A stretch of 64,000 bases of DNA, taken from Modestobacter marinus (GTDB lineage: Bacteria; Actinomycetota; Actinomycetes; Mycobacteriales; Geodermatophilaceae). The stretch is taken from contig NZ_JAAMPA010000001.1 in NCBI RefSeq assembly GCF_011758655.1, forward strand, positions 1,736,001-1,800,000, read 5' to 3'. The notes under the pieces are model-generated. The model saw nothing but the letters and a program-made list of their open reading frames with translations. It made no database searches and was not told the DNA's origin. Both the position numbers and the translations under genes were made by a program. This document shows, in pieces, positions 30,567 through 38,761 of the stretch. Positions within the stretch are counted from its first letter, which is position 1. The number at the start of each line of letters is the position of its first letter.

Positions 30567-31889
30567 ATGGCCACCCCCGTCCTGCCCGCCACCGCCCGCA
30601 CGCTGCTGGCCCGCACCGCCCGGGTCCAGCGGGACGGCCGGGCGCCCAGCCTGGTCGCGGGCGTCGTCCGGGACGGCGGGCTGGCCTGGTCGGCCGGTCG
30701 CGGCGACGTCGCCGAGCCGCACGCCGACGTGCAGTACCGGCTGGGCTCGATCAGCAAGACGGTGACGGCCCTGGTCGTGCTCCGGCTGCGCGACGAGGGC
30801 CGCCTCGGGCTCGACGACCTGCTCGAGGAGCACGTCCCCGGCACCCCCTTCGGGGAGCGCACCGTGGGGCACCTGCTCTCCCACCTCGCCGGGGCCAGCT
30901 CGGAGAGCCCGGGCGGCTGGTGGGAGCGCGTCCCCGGCGGGTCGCTCGCCGAGCTGCGGCTGACCGACGACGACGTCGTCCTGGGCAGTGCGCGGCGGTT
31001 CCACTACTCGAACCTCGGGTTCGGGCTGCTCGGTGAGCTGGTCGCCCGGCACCGTGGGCGGTCCTGGGTCGAGGTGGTGCGGGACGAGGTCCTGCTGCCG
31101 CTGGGCATGGAGCGCACCACCCCGCGGCCCACCGGCCGGGCGGCGCAGGGCGCGGCGGTGCACCCGTGGGCCGACGTCGTCCTGCCCGAGCCCGAGCACG
31201 ACGCCGGGGTGATGGCCGCGGCCGGCCAGCTGTGGGCGACGCTGGCCGACCTCGGCCGGTTCGCCGCCTTCCTGCTCGGCGACACCGGCGGCGTGCTCTC
31301 GCCGGCGACGCTGGAGGAGATGACCGTGCCGGCCGGGGTCGACTCCTCCTCCCCCGGGTGGTCGGCCTACGGGCTCGGCGTGCAGGTGCTGCGGGTCGAC
31401 GGGCACACCCTCGTCGGGCACGGCGGCTCGATGCCGGGCTTCTTGGCCGGGGTCTTCGTCGACCGGTCCGAGCAGGCCGGCGGGGTCATGCTGGCCAACA
31501 CGACCAGTGGGCTCGACCCGCTGGTGCCCGGGCTGCTGGCCGACCTGCGGGCCGCCGAGCCCCGGGTGGTCGAGGCCTGGGAGCCGTCCCCGTCGCCGCT
31601 GCCGCTGGACCTGCTCGGCGTGTGGTTCTGGGGGCCGGCCCCGCTGGTGCTGCGCGCGCAGTCGGGTGGCCTGCTCCACCTGGGCCCGCTGCCCGGCCGG
31701 CCGGGACGGGCCAGCCGGTTCGCCCCCCGCGCGGACGGGACCTGGGTCGGGCTGGACGGCTACTACGCCGGCGAGACGCTGCGCATCGCCCCGGACCACC
31801 TGGACCTGGCGACGTTCGTGCTCACCCGCACCCCCTACGACCCCGAGGCGCCCGTGCCCGGCGGGGTCGACGAGCGCGGCTGGCGCTGA
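30567..31889 (+). CDS. beta-lactamase-related serine hydrolase (class C/PBP4-like)
   Basis: 440 residues, ATG start. The serine hydrolase motifs are S61-X-X-K64 (LGSISKTVTAL), Y-X-N as HYSNLGFGLLGEL near 146, and HGG in LVGHGGSMPGF near 283. No signal peptide is visible, so it is probably a cytosolic esterase or peptidase rather than a secreted beta-lactamase. After about residue 340 a C-terminal extension (beta-rich, FWGPAPLVLRAQ) follows, as in many EstB-like proteins. The substrate is unknown. It is convergent with the PPOX gene, with 4 bp between stops. Confidence 0.9.
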   Translation: MATPVLPATARTLLARTARVQRDGRAPSLVAGVVRDGGLAWSAGRGDVAEPHADVQYRLGSISKTVTALVVLRLRDEGRLGLDDLLEEHVPGTPFGERTVGHLLSHLAGASSESPGGWWERVPGGSLAELRLTDDDVVLGSARRFHYSNLGFGLLGELVARHRGRSWVEVVRDEVLLPLGMERTTPRPTGRAAQGAAVHPWADVVLPEPEHDAGVMAAAGQLWATLADLGRFAAFLLGDTGGVLSPATLEEMTVPAGVDSSSPGWSAYGLGVQVLRVDGHTLVGHGGSMPGFLAGVFVDRSEQAGGVMLANTTSGLDPLVPGLLADLRAAEPRVVEAWEPSPSPLPLDLLGVWFWGPAPLVLRAQSGGLLHLGPLPGRPGRASRFAPRADGTWVGLDGYYAGETLRIAPDHLDLATFVLTRTPYDPEAPVPGGVDERGWR

Positions 31890-31893
31890 CCCG

Positions 31894-32535
31894 TCAGCGG
31901 CCGGCCGGGTACAGCCCGGCCGCGTACTGCTCGCCGTAGTACTGCTCCAGCTCGGCCAGCGGCGTGGCGGCGGCCTCCTGGGCGTGGGCGATCCGGGGTC
32001 GGGAGGGCAGCGCCTCCGGGTCCCAGGTCGCCGGGTCCCACAGCTGGGAGCGCAGGAACGCCTTGGCGCAGTGATAGAAGACCGACTCGATCTCGACCAC
32101 CAGGGCCAGCAGCGGCCGGTTGCCGCGGACCACCATCCGGTCGAGCAGGTCCGCGTCGCGGACGAGCCGGGCCCGGCCCTGCACCCGGAGGGTGTCGCTC
32201 CGGCCGGGGAGCAGGTAGATCAGGCCCACGTGCGGGTTGCCCAGGATGTTGCGGAACCCGTCGGCCCGGCGGTTGCCGGCCCGCTCGGGCAGTGCGATCG
32301 TCCGGTCGTCCAGGACCAGGGTGAACCCGGGTGGGTCGCCCTTCGGCGAGACGTCGCAGCTGCCGTCCGCGGCCGAGGTCGCCACCAGGCAGAACGGCGA
32401 GGCGGCCAGCCACCGGCGGTCGATGTCGTCCAGGCTCGGCCGGTCCTTGGTTGCGGCCCGGGGGGCCGGCTCGCCCAGCAGGTCGCGCAGCTCCGCCTCG
32501 GTGGTGATCTCGTCCACGTCATCAGTCTGGGCCAC
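31894..32535 (-). CDS. pyridoxamine 5'-phosphate oxidase-family flavoprotein (MSMEG_1061 type)
   Basis: 213 residues, GTG start. It has the split-barrel flavin-binding fold of PPOX-like proteins: FCLVATSAADGSCDVSPKGD near 48 and IALPERAGNRRADGFRNI near 80. These are followed by NPHVGLIYLLPGRSDTLRVQGRA and VFYHCAKAFLRSQLW near 152, the signature of the FMN-dependent MSMEG_1061 subgroup. The reaction is not known; related proteins use FMN, F420 or heme. It is followed leftward by the serine hydrolase on the opposite strand. Confidence 0.88.
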   Translation of the reverse strand: MAQTDDVDEITTEAELRDLLGEPAPRAATKDRPSLDDIDRRWLAASPFCLVATSAADGSCDVSPKGDPPGFTLVLDDRTIALPERAGNRRADGFRNILGNPHVGLIYLLPGRSDTLRVQGRARLVRDADLLDRMVVRGNRPLLALVVEIESVFYHCAKAFLRSQLWDPATWDPEALPSRPRIAHAQEAAATPLAELEQYYGEQYAAGLYPAGR

Positions 32536-32552
32536 GCCGGCGACCAGCCGGG

Positions 32553-33071
32553 TCAGGGACGGTCGAACGCGTCCATCGTCGTCTTCACCACGACGCCGTA
32601 GGCCAGGTGCGGGACGACGTCGGTGACCCAGGACGACAGCGGCCAGGTGCGCGGGTCGGTGATGCCCAGCGCGGTCATCGGGCCGTTGGACCCGATCAGC
32701 ACGCCGATCGTGGTCAGCGCCGTCCCGACCAGGGGCTGGGAACGGAAGCCGGCCGCCCGGGCCAGCCCGGCGAGCACCCCGACCCCGACCCCGGCGGCCA
32801 GCCCGGTGAGCGGGCCCAGGCCCTGGACCCGGTTCTGCCGGGTCTCCTCGTCGCCGGGGATCGACACGTGGGCCTTCTCCGCGAGCGCCTCGACGGTCTG
32901 CTCGGGGGTGGAGCTGGTGCCCCGGCCCCGACCGGCCATGTCCAGGTAGGTGACGGCGTTGAGCGCGGTCGTGCCGGCCGCTCCGGCGGCGGCGCCGCGC
33001 AACACCCAGCCCACCGTGCTGATCCCGCGCCTGCCCTTGCCGATCGTCCCGAACGGGGTCTGCTTGGCCAT
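32553..33071 (-). CDS. hypothetical membrane-associated protein
   Basis: 172 residues, ATG start, 17 bp before the PPOX gene on the same strand. No named family is recognised. The N-terminus is basic, then a hydrophobic Gly/Ala-rich segment (WVLRGAAAGAAGTTALNAVTYL). A charged middle contains TPEQTVEALAEKAHVSIPGD and EETRQNRVQGLGPL. Two or three further Gly/Ala-rich hydrophobic stretches follow, ending in HLAYGVVVKTTMDAFD. It resembles small actinobacterial membrane proteins of unknown role with a DUF1440-like pattern; this likeness is weak. Confidence 0.7.
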   Translation of the reverse strand: MAKQTPFGTIGKGRRGISTVGWVLRGAAAGAAGTTALNAVTYLDMAGRGRGTSSTPEQTVEALAEKAHVSIPGDEETRQNRVQGLGPLTGLAAGVGVGVLAGLARAAGFRSQPLVGTALTTIGVLIGSNGPMTALGITDPRTWPLSSWVTDVVPHLAYGVVVKTTMDAFDRP

Positions 33072-33110
33072 GTCGGCGGCTCTACCCGGGCAGCGCGGCG
33101 GGCGAAACGG

Positions 33111-34064
33111 TCAGCGCCAGCCCAGCCGGCTGCGGGCGGACCAGTACTCCGCCGGCTCCTCGGGCTGCACCCAGCCGGAGGCGGCCGGCTCCTCGACTGC
33201 CAGCTCCACGGTGCGGGCAGCGGCGTTGCTGGTCAGCTGCGCCACGGTCACGGCGCCGGAGAGCACGACGGCGCACCACGGCTGGGCCAGCGCCGCCGCC
33301 AGGGCGAGCGCGTCGACCCCGACGCCGCGCTCCCGGGCCGCCGCGGCCAGCGGGGAGTCCGGCGCGGTGCCCCGGTCGGTCAGCCGGCCGTTCGCCACCC
33401 CCTCCTTAACGACCACCCGGGCGCCGGCGGCCGACGCCTCGGCCAGCGCCGTCCCGGAGGAGGGCTCCAGCAGGTTCCAGGTCGACTGCACGGTGGTGAA
33501 CAGCGGCGCGCCGTCGACGGTCAGCTCCAGCCCGCGCCGGACGGCGTCGGCCTGGGCCGCCCCGGAGGTGGAGAACCCGAGCTCGATGCCGTCGGCGCGC
33601 AGCCGGGCCAGCCGGTGCTGCAGCGGCCGGTCGGTCCACAGCGGGCTGTCGGCGGTCAGCGAGTGCACCTGGTACAGCCGCAGCCACGGGCCGAGCAGCT
33701 GCGTCGTCTCGGCCAGTTGCCGCTCGAAGGCCGGCTCGGTGTGCTCCTTGACCTCGTGCACCTCGGCGTCGGTGCGCCAGTCGGCGGTGTACCGGTAGCC
33801 CCACTTGCTCGCCACGAACGGCACGACCTCGGCGGAGCGCAGCCACGCGGCGAGGAACTCCTCGGCGCGGCCGTAGGACCGCGCGGTGTCCACGTACCCG
33901 ATGCCCAGCGCGGTCGCGGCGTCGAGCAGCTCGGCGGTGCGGGCCTGCAGGACGGCGGGGGCGCGGTCGGCGGGCAGGTCGTCGTCCCGGCCGAGGGTGA
34001 GGTAGGCCGGCCGGCCGACGGCGGCCAGGCCGAGACCGAGCTGGGCGGGGGAGTCGGGAGGCAC
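33111..34064 (-). CDS. aldo/keto reductase
   Basis: 317 residues, GTG start. It has an NADPH-binding TIM barrel with the family tetrad visible: Asp and Tyr in VDTARSYGRAEEF near 60, Lys in VASKWGYRY near 87 and His in YQVHSLT near 127. FSTSGAAQADAV lies near 158, and WNLLEPSSG near 192 replaces the more usual 'yn.l.r'. The enzyme would reduce or oxidise a carbonyl compound in the cytosol. The divergent DUF3253 gene starts 46 bp away. A DyP-type or oxidase role is not indicated. Confidence 0.9.
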   Translation of the reverse strand: MPPDSPAQLGLGLAAVGRPAYLTLGRDDDLPADRAPAVLQARTAELLDAATALGIGYVDTARSYGRAEEFLAAWLRSAEVVPFVASKWGYRYTADWRTDAEVHEVKEHTEPAFERQLAETTQLLGPWLRLYQVHSLTADSPLWTDRPLQHRLARLRADGIELGFSTSGAAQADAVRRGLELTVDGAPLFTTVQSTWNLLEPSSGTALAEASAAGARVVVKEGVANGRLTDRGTAPDSPLAAAARERGVGVDALALAAALAQPWCAVVLSGAVTVAQLTSNAAARTVELAVEEPAASGWVQPEEPAEYWSARSRLGWR

Positions 34065-34109
34065 GGGCCCATCCCAGCACCCCGACGGCGTCCGGGGCAT
34101 CCTGGCCGG

Positions 34110-34361
34110 GTGGACGACGTCGACCGGGTGCTCGAGCAGACCATCGACGCCCTGCTGGGCCAGCGTCGTCCCGGCGCCTCGATCTGCCCGTCCGAGGCGG
34201 CCCGGGCGGTCGACCCCGACGGCTGGCGCGACCTGATGCCCGCGGCCCGTTCGGCAGCGGGGCGGCTGGCCGCGGCCGGCGCGGTCGAGGTCACCCAGTC
34301 CGGCGCGGTGGTCGACGTCGCCACCGCGCGTGGCCCGGTGCGGGTGCGCCGGCCCCGCTGA
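34110..34361 (+). CDS. DUF3253 protein
   Basis: 83 residues, GTG start. The whole protein is a DUF3253 domain: VLEQTIDALLGQRRPGASICPSEAARAV, then WRDLMPAARSAAGRLAAAG and VEVTQSGAVVDVATARGPVRVR. The pattern of helices followed by a beta wing resembles a winged helix, and members are often annotated as S-adenosylmethionine tRNA ribosyltransferase neighbours without known role. DNA binding is possible. It is divergent from the aldo/keto reductase. Confidence 0.8.
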   Translation: MDDVDRVLEQTIDALLGQRRPGASICPSEAARAVDPDGWRDLMPAARSAAGRLAAAGAVEVTQSGAVVDVATARGPVRVRRPR

Positions 34362-34430
34362 AACGGTTGTCCTCCCGGGTCCGGGGGTGGCTACGGTGCG
34401 GTCTCCACCGGCGTAGCGGAAGAGGGCAGC

Positions 34431-35909
34431 GTGGCGGTCGACGGACAGGCGTACGGCTCGGAGCTCCGGCTGCAGTTCGACCCGCCGCCGGCCGCGGCAC
34501 CCCGGCCGGAACTGGCCGACGTCGGCAAGCTGGTGCGCCGGGGGGTGCGTGCGGTGGTCGGGGCCGCCCGCGCCGAGGAACGGACGTCGCTGTCCGGCCT
34601 GCTGCTGGCCCACCTGGGCCCGGCGGGCGCGGAGCTCGACGTCGTCGGGGAGTCGTGGCCCGGGTACGAGCACGTCAACGTCCAGGCCGGGCTGGACACC
34701 TGGCTGGCCGGCCCGGAGCGCAGCTGGCAGCTGGTCGGCGTCGTCGGCTTCCAGCACCGCCAGTTCGGCCTCGGCGAGCTCCTGTCGGCCGGGCCGGAGG
34801 CGGAGGACCCCCACGGGCCCCGGCCGGGGAACGCCTCCCGGGTCAACCGGGCGGCCGGGCCGGACGGCGCATCCCGGCCGTGCGTGCGCTGCGGCATCTA
34901 CCTGGTGACCGACGGGGCGGCCCGCACCGCGGTGCTGCTGCGCGGGCCGGAGCCGGAGTTCGGGCTGCCGGAGACCACGGTGCAGGTGGTCAGCACCGAG
35001 CCGGGGCTGGCCCTGCGGGCGACGGCGGAGATCCGGGCGGCGGCGATGGGCCAGAACGTGTTCCGCGGCCAGGTGCTGTCCTTCGGCGCGGAGGTGTTCG
35101 GCCACGGCCAGACGCTGCTGCAGTTCCACCGCCGGCCGGCCCTCGCCGCCGACCAGCTGGTGCTCGCCGCGGACACGCTCGCCGAGGTGGAGCGTCAGGT
35201 GGTGGAGGTGGCGCGGCATAAGGAGCAGCTGCTGGCCGCCGGGCAGCACCTCAAGCGGGGCGTGCTGCTGTACGGGCCGCCGGGTGTCGGCAAGACGCAC
35301 ACGGTGCGGTACCTGACCAGCCGGCTGACCGGGACCACGGTCCTCCAGCTCACCGGCAACGCCCTGCACCTGATCGCCGAGGCGTGCTCGGTCGCCCGGG
35401 CGCTCGCGCCGGCGATGCTGGTCATCGAGGACGTCGACCTGATCGCCGAGGACCGCGGCATGCACCCCGGCCAGCACCCGCTGCTGTTCCAGCTGCTCAA
35501 CGAGATGGACGGGCTGGCCGAGGACGCCGACGTCGTCTTCGTGCTGACCACCAACCGGGCCGACCTGCTCGAGCCGGCGCTGGCGGCACGGCCGGGGCGG
35601 GTCGACCAGGCGGTGGAGCTGCGGCTGCCCGACGCCGACGCCCGCCGGGCGTTGTTCGACCTCTACCGGGGCGGGCTGGAGGTCGACACCAGCGGGCTGG
35701 ACGACGTCCTGGCCCGGACCGACGGCGTGACCGCCTCCTTCCTGAAGGAGCTGCTGCGCCGCGCCGCGCTGCTGGCGGCGCAGCGGACCGAGAGGGGACC
35801 GCTGAGCGTGTCCGCCGCCGACCTCTCCGGCGCACTGGACGAGCTGCTGGACACCCGCAACGCCATGACCCGCGCCCTCCTGGGCAGCCGGCCCGACCCG
35901 GAGGACTGA
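34431..35909 (+). CDS. AAA+ ATPase with an unrecognised N-terminal domain
   Basis: 492 residues, GTG start. The C-terminal AAA module has Walker A YGPPGVGKTHT at about 281-291, Walker B MLVIEDVDLI near 330, sensor 1 FVLTTNRADLLEPAL near 365 and the arginine finger region RPGRVDQAVEL near 385. This resembles the FtsH/CDC48 class. The N-terminal 240 residues show no known domain; they contain a CXXC pair (C151, C154 in PCVRCGIYL) and the patch WPGYEHVNVQAGLD near 76. There is no transmembrane segment and no protease motif (HEXXH), so it is not FtsH. It may be an unfoldase or remodelling ATPase with a special substrate domain. Confidence 0.85.
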   Translation: MAVDGQAYGSELRLQFDPPPAAAPRPELADVGKLVRRGVRAVVGAARAEERTSLSGLLLAHLGPAGAELDVVGESWPGYEHVNVQAGLDTWLAGPERSWQLVGVVGFQHRQFGLGELLSAGPEAEDPHGPRPGNASRVNRAAGPDGASRPCVRCGIYLVTDGAARTAVLLRGPEPEFGLPETTVQVVSTEPGLALRATAEIRAAAMGQNVFRGQVLSFGAEVFGHGQTLLQFHRRPALAADQLVLAADTLAEVERQVVEVARHKEQLLAAGQHLKRGVLLYGPPGVGKTHTVRYLTSRLTGTTVLQLTGNALHLIAEACSVARALAPAMLVIEDVDLIAEDRGMHPGQHPLLFQLLNEMDGLAEDADVVFVLTTNRADLLEPALAARPGRVDQAVELRLPDADARRALFDLYRGGLEVDTSGLDDVLARTDGVTASFLKELLRRAALLAAQRTERGPLSVSAADLSGALDELLDTRNAMTRALLGSRPDPED

Positions 35910-36012
35910 CGACGCGCCCGGGCGGGGGCCGTCCAGACGGTGCGCGGCCGGGCGTCCGGGCCGGCTCGCGTGGGAAGCGATCGGATCGACGAGGACTGAG
36001 TAGACTTCGATC

Positions 36013-36264
36013 ATGAGCACGGCTGACGGCTGGGACCTGACGGTCCCCGACGACGCGAACGAGCTGCTCGCTGAGCTGCGTCGTCACGGTGTCGTGCCTG
36101 GCCAGCGTCTCCGTGTCGTCCCCGGCGTCGGCCAGGAGCCGACAGTCGCTGATGAACCCACTGTCCAGCGGCGTTCGATGGAGTTCATCGCGTCGTTCGC
36201 TGCTGAACCGGACCTCGGCCGCAACGCTGACGAGTACCTCGCCGAGGGGTTCGGCCGAGATTGA
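36013..36264 (+). CDS. vapB: antitoxin of a VapBC-type module
   Basis: 83 residues, ATG start. A short protein with an N-terminal beta-type segment (WDLTVPDDANELLAELRRHGVVPGQRLRVV) and a C-terminal acidic tail (FAAEPDLGRNADEYLAEGFGRD), the usual build of an antitoxin that binds DNA with its N-terminus and wraps the toxin with its C-terminus. The stop overlaps the TTG start of the PIN-domain gene by three to four bases. VapB would neutralise VapC and repress their shared promoter. Family assignment rests mainly on the partner. Confidence 0.75.
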   Translation: MSTADGWDLTVPDDANELLAELRRHGVVPGQRLRVVPGVGQEPTVADEPTVQRRSMEFIASFAAEPDLGRNADEYLAEGFGRD

Positions 36265-36692
36265 TCCTGGTCGACACCAACGTCCTCGTCGCTGCCGGCA
36301 ACACCGCTGAGACTGATCACCGCCAGGCTCGAGAGCTCCTGGAGACCGCCGAGGGCGACCTGTTGGTCGCGCCCATGGTGGTGGCTGAGGTCTGCCACCT
36401 GGTCGGAACGCGCGACCGTGGCGGCGCCGCGGCTGAGGCAGCGTTCCTGCGCACGATCGCAGCCGGCCATCTGCAGCTCACCGCCATGACCGCCGCCGAC
36501 GTCGGCCGGATGGCCGAGCTGGTCGCGCAGTACGCCGACCTGGGCTTGGGCGGCACCGATGCATCGCTCGTGGCGATCGCAGACCGCCTGGGCGTCGAGC
36601 GCATCGCCACCTTCGACCGCCGACACTTCACTGTCGTGCGCTCTGCCACCGGCGCCGCCTTCACCTTGCTCCGTAGCGAGGGAGGAGCGTAG
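36261..36692 (+). CDS. vapC: PIN-domain ribonuclease toxin
   Basis: 143 residues, TTG start overlapping the antitoxin stop. The PIN-domain acidic residues are in place: MILVDTNVLVAAG (Asp5), then Glu in VVAEVCHLVG near 42, Asp in GGTDASLVAIADRLG near 99 and Asp in IATFDRRHF near 117. VapC toxins cleave tRNA or rRNA in an Mg2+-dependent way and arrest growth when VapB is degraded. The pair is complete and looks active. Base composition is somewhat lower in GC than the flanks, consistent with a mobile module. Confidence 0.9.
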   Translation: MILVDTNVLVAAGNTAETDHRQARELLETAEGDLLVAPMVVAEVCHLVGTRDRGGAAAEAAFLRTIAAGHLQLTAMTAADVGRMAELVAQYADLGLGGTDASLVAIADRLGVERIATFDRRHFTVVRSATGAAFTLLRSEGGA

Positions 36693-36885
36693 GCCAGCGT
36701 GACGCTGTCCTCCCCGGCCAACCGCCCGATCCGGGCACGTCCTGATCGAGGCCCGTCCTCCCTGCGGCGGCTGGGTCCGGCAGCAGGAGGTCTGAGAGTG
36801 GAGGGGCACCCCATGCCCTTCGGTCACGTCGACGACGTCGTGTCCCCGGTTCCCGGGTCGGCGGCGATCACGGCTCACCGGGGCG

Positions 36886-37377
36886 TCAGTCCGCGTCGGT
36901 GACCGGCAGGGACCCGGCGGCGCGTTCCAGCAACGGCGTCATCCGGTGGTCGACGAACCGGCGCAGCGCCAGGTTCGTGTCCGTGCGCTGGACGCCGGGG
37001 ATCGCCAGCACCTGCTCGGTGATCCGCCACAGGTCGTCGGCGTCGACGGCAACCACCTGGACGAGCAGGTCGGCGACCCCGGAGAGCCCGATGACCTCCA
37101 GGACCTCCGGGATCGCGGCCAGCGCGTCCCCCACGTCGGCCAGGCTGCGCTGCACCACCTGCACGGTGACGTAGGCGCCCAGCCGGTAGCCCAGCGCCTC
37201 GGGGCGCACCCGCCGCTCGAAGGGGTCCAGCGCGCCGCTGGACTCCAGCCGGCCCAGCCGGGCCTGCACGGTGTTGCGCGCCAGCCCGAGCTGCTGGGAG
37301 AGGGCGAGGACCGTGGCGCGCGGGTCCTCGGACAGGGCGAGCAGCAGCCGCGCGTCGGTGGCGTCCAGGGCTGGCAC
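36886..37377 (-). CDS. Lrp/AsnC-family transcriptional regulator (BkdR-like)
   Basis: 163 residues; GTG at 37377 begins at the family's usual N-terminus. The helix-turn-helix lies in residues 5-55 (LDATDARLLLALSEDP, then LSQQLGLARNTVQARLGRLESSG). The RAM ligand-binding domain follows (VTVQVVQRSLADVGDALAAIPEV, VQVVAVDADDLWRITEQVLAIPGV). Lrp/AsnC proteins sense amino acids and control nearby catabolic operons. It is divergent from bkdABC, as with BkdR in other bacteria, and a perfect inverted repeat lies between them. It probably controls the operon and itself in response to branched-chain amino or oxo acids. Confidence 0.9.
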   Translation of the reverse strand: MPALDATDARLLLALSEDPRATVLALSQQLGLARNTVQARLGRLESSGALDPFERRVRPEALGYRLGAYVTVQVVQRSLADVGDALAAIPEVLEVIGLSGVADLLVQVVAVDADDLWRITEQVLAIPGVQRTDTNLALRRFVDHRMTPLLERAAGSLPVTDAD

Positions 37378-37420
37378 GTTGCTCAGTCTGACAGGCCGGA
37401 GCGGTCGGGCAGTGGACTTT

Positions 37421-37451
37421 CTGCGCAACGGCGTCCGAGGTGGTTGCGCAG
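37421..37451. promoter_or_regulatory. inverted-repeat operator between Lrp-type regulator and bkd operon
   Basis: CTGCGCAAC (37421-37429) and GTTGCGCAG (37443-37451) form a perfect 9-bp inverted repeat with a 13-bp spacer. The half-sites are 22 bp apart, two helical turns, so a dimer or octamer could bind one face. It starts 44 bp upstream of the regulator start. Confidence 0.7.
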
Positions 37452-37593
37452 ATCGGTCGGCGAGTGATCTTCTCCACACACGGCCCGGCGTGCCACCATG
37501 TGTGAGTGGCGCCACATCCCCGGCGCCGCGTGGACGTCCAGCGACGGGCGCTCCGGTGACCCCGGGCTACCGCCAGACGGCGAGGAGAGTGGC

Positions 37594-38760
37594 GTGACTG
37601 CGTTGCAGCAGGGGACCACCGAGGTGGTCGACCCCGTACCGGGCGCCGGTGCGCCACACCTGCCCGACCAGCCGGACCTGGTCCAGCTGCTGACCCCGGA
37701 AGGCGAGCGGGTCGAGCACCCCGACTACGCCATCGACGTCTCCGACGAGGAGCTGCGCGGCCTCTACCGCGACCTCGCCCTCGTCCGGCGGTGGGACGCC
37801 GAGGCGACCGCCCTGCAGCGCCAGGGCGAGCTCGGCATCTGGGCCTCGCTGCTCGGCCAGGAGGCGGCCCAGGTGGGTGCCGGCCGGGCGCTGGCCGAGG
37901 GGGACATGGCCTTCCCCACCTACCGCGAGCACGGCGTCGCCTGGACCCGGGGCGTCGACCCGCTGCACGTGATGAGCCTGTTCCGCGGGGTCGACCAGGG
38001 CGGCTGGGACCCGGTCGCCCGCAGTTTCAACCTCTACACCGTGGTCATCGGCGCGCAGACGCTGCACGCCACCGGCTACGCCATGGGCCTGCAGCGCGAC
38101 GGCGCGGAGAACGCGGCGCTGGCCTTCCTCGGCGACGGCGCCACCAGCCAGGGCGAGGTCAACGAGGCGATGATCTGGGCCGCGACCTTCGCCGCGCCCG
38201 TCGTCTTCTTCTGCCAGAACAACCAGTACGCGATCAGCGTGCCTATCGAGCGGCAGTCCCGGGTGCCGCTGTACCAGCGGGCCGCCGGGTTCGGGTTCCC
38301 CGGCGTGCGGGTCGACGGCAACGACGTCCTCGCCGTGCTGGCCGTGACCCGGGCGGCGCTGGCCGCCGCCCGGGAGGGCTCCGGCCCCACCTTCATCGAG
38401 GCCTTCACCTACCGGATGGGCGCGCACACCACCTCCGACGACCCGACCCGCTACCGGCTGGCCGGCGAGCTGGAGGAGTGGAAGCTGCGCGACCCGATCG
38501 CCCGGCTCAAGGCGCACCTGTCCCGCAGCGGCATCGCCGACGCCGACTTCTTCGCCGCGGTCGACGCCGAGGGCGACGAGCTCGCCGCCCGGATCCGCCA
38601 GGGCACGCTGGAGATGCCCGACCCGGCCGGCACCGAGATGTTCGACCACGTCTTCGCCGAGCAGACCCCGGAGCTGGCCCAGCAGCGCGCGGAGTTCGTC
38701 GAGTACCACGCCAGTTTCGACACCGCCGGCTCCGACACCGCGTCCTCCGAGGGGAACTGA
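37594..38760 (+). CDS. bkdA: branched-chain 2-oxoacid (or pyruvate) dehydrogenase E1 alpha subunit
   Basis: 388 residues; GTG at 37594 is chosen for the GAGGAG 6 bp upstream, not the earlier ATG at 37498. The thiamine diphosphate motif runs from GDGATSQGEVN near 181 to QNNQYAIS about 25 residues later (GDG-X~25-NN). The phosphorylation-loop-like region FTYRMGAHTTSDDPTRY near 270 also fits. With E1 beta it decarboxylates 2-oxo acids and transfers the acyl group to E2 lipoate. The Lrp/AsnC regulator and gene order favour branched-chain substrates over pyruvate. No E3 gene is present here. Confidence 0.9.
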   Translation: MTALQQGTTEVVDPVPGAGAPHLPDQPDLVQLLTPEGERVEHPDYAIDVSDEELRGLYRDLALVRRWDAEATALQRQGELGIWASLLGQEAAQVGAGRALAEGDMAFPTYREHGVAWTRGVDPLHVMSLFRGVDQGGWDPVARSFNLYTVVIGAQTLHATGYAMGLQRDGAENAALAFLGDGATSQGEVNEAMIWAATFAAPVVFFCQNNQYAISVPIERQSRVPLYQRAAGFGFPGVRVDGNDVLAVLAVTRAALAAAREGSGPTFIEAFTYRMGAHTTSDDPTRYRLAGELEEWKLRDPIARLKAHLSRSGIADADFFAAVDAEGDELAARIRQGTLEMPDPAGTEMFDHVFAEQTPELAQQRAEFVEYHASFDTAGSDTASSEGN

Positions 38761-38761
38761 C

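Noticed and set aside
34431..35909. FtsH protease
   Set aside because: No HEXXH metalloprotease motif and no transmembrane segments; only the AAA module is shared.
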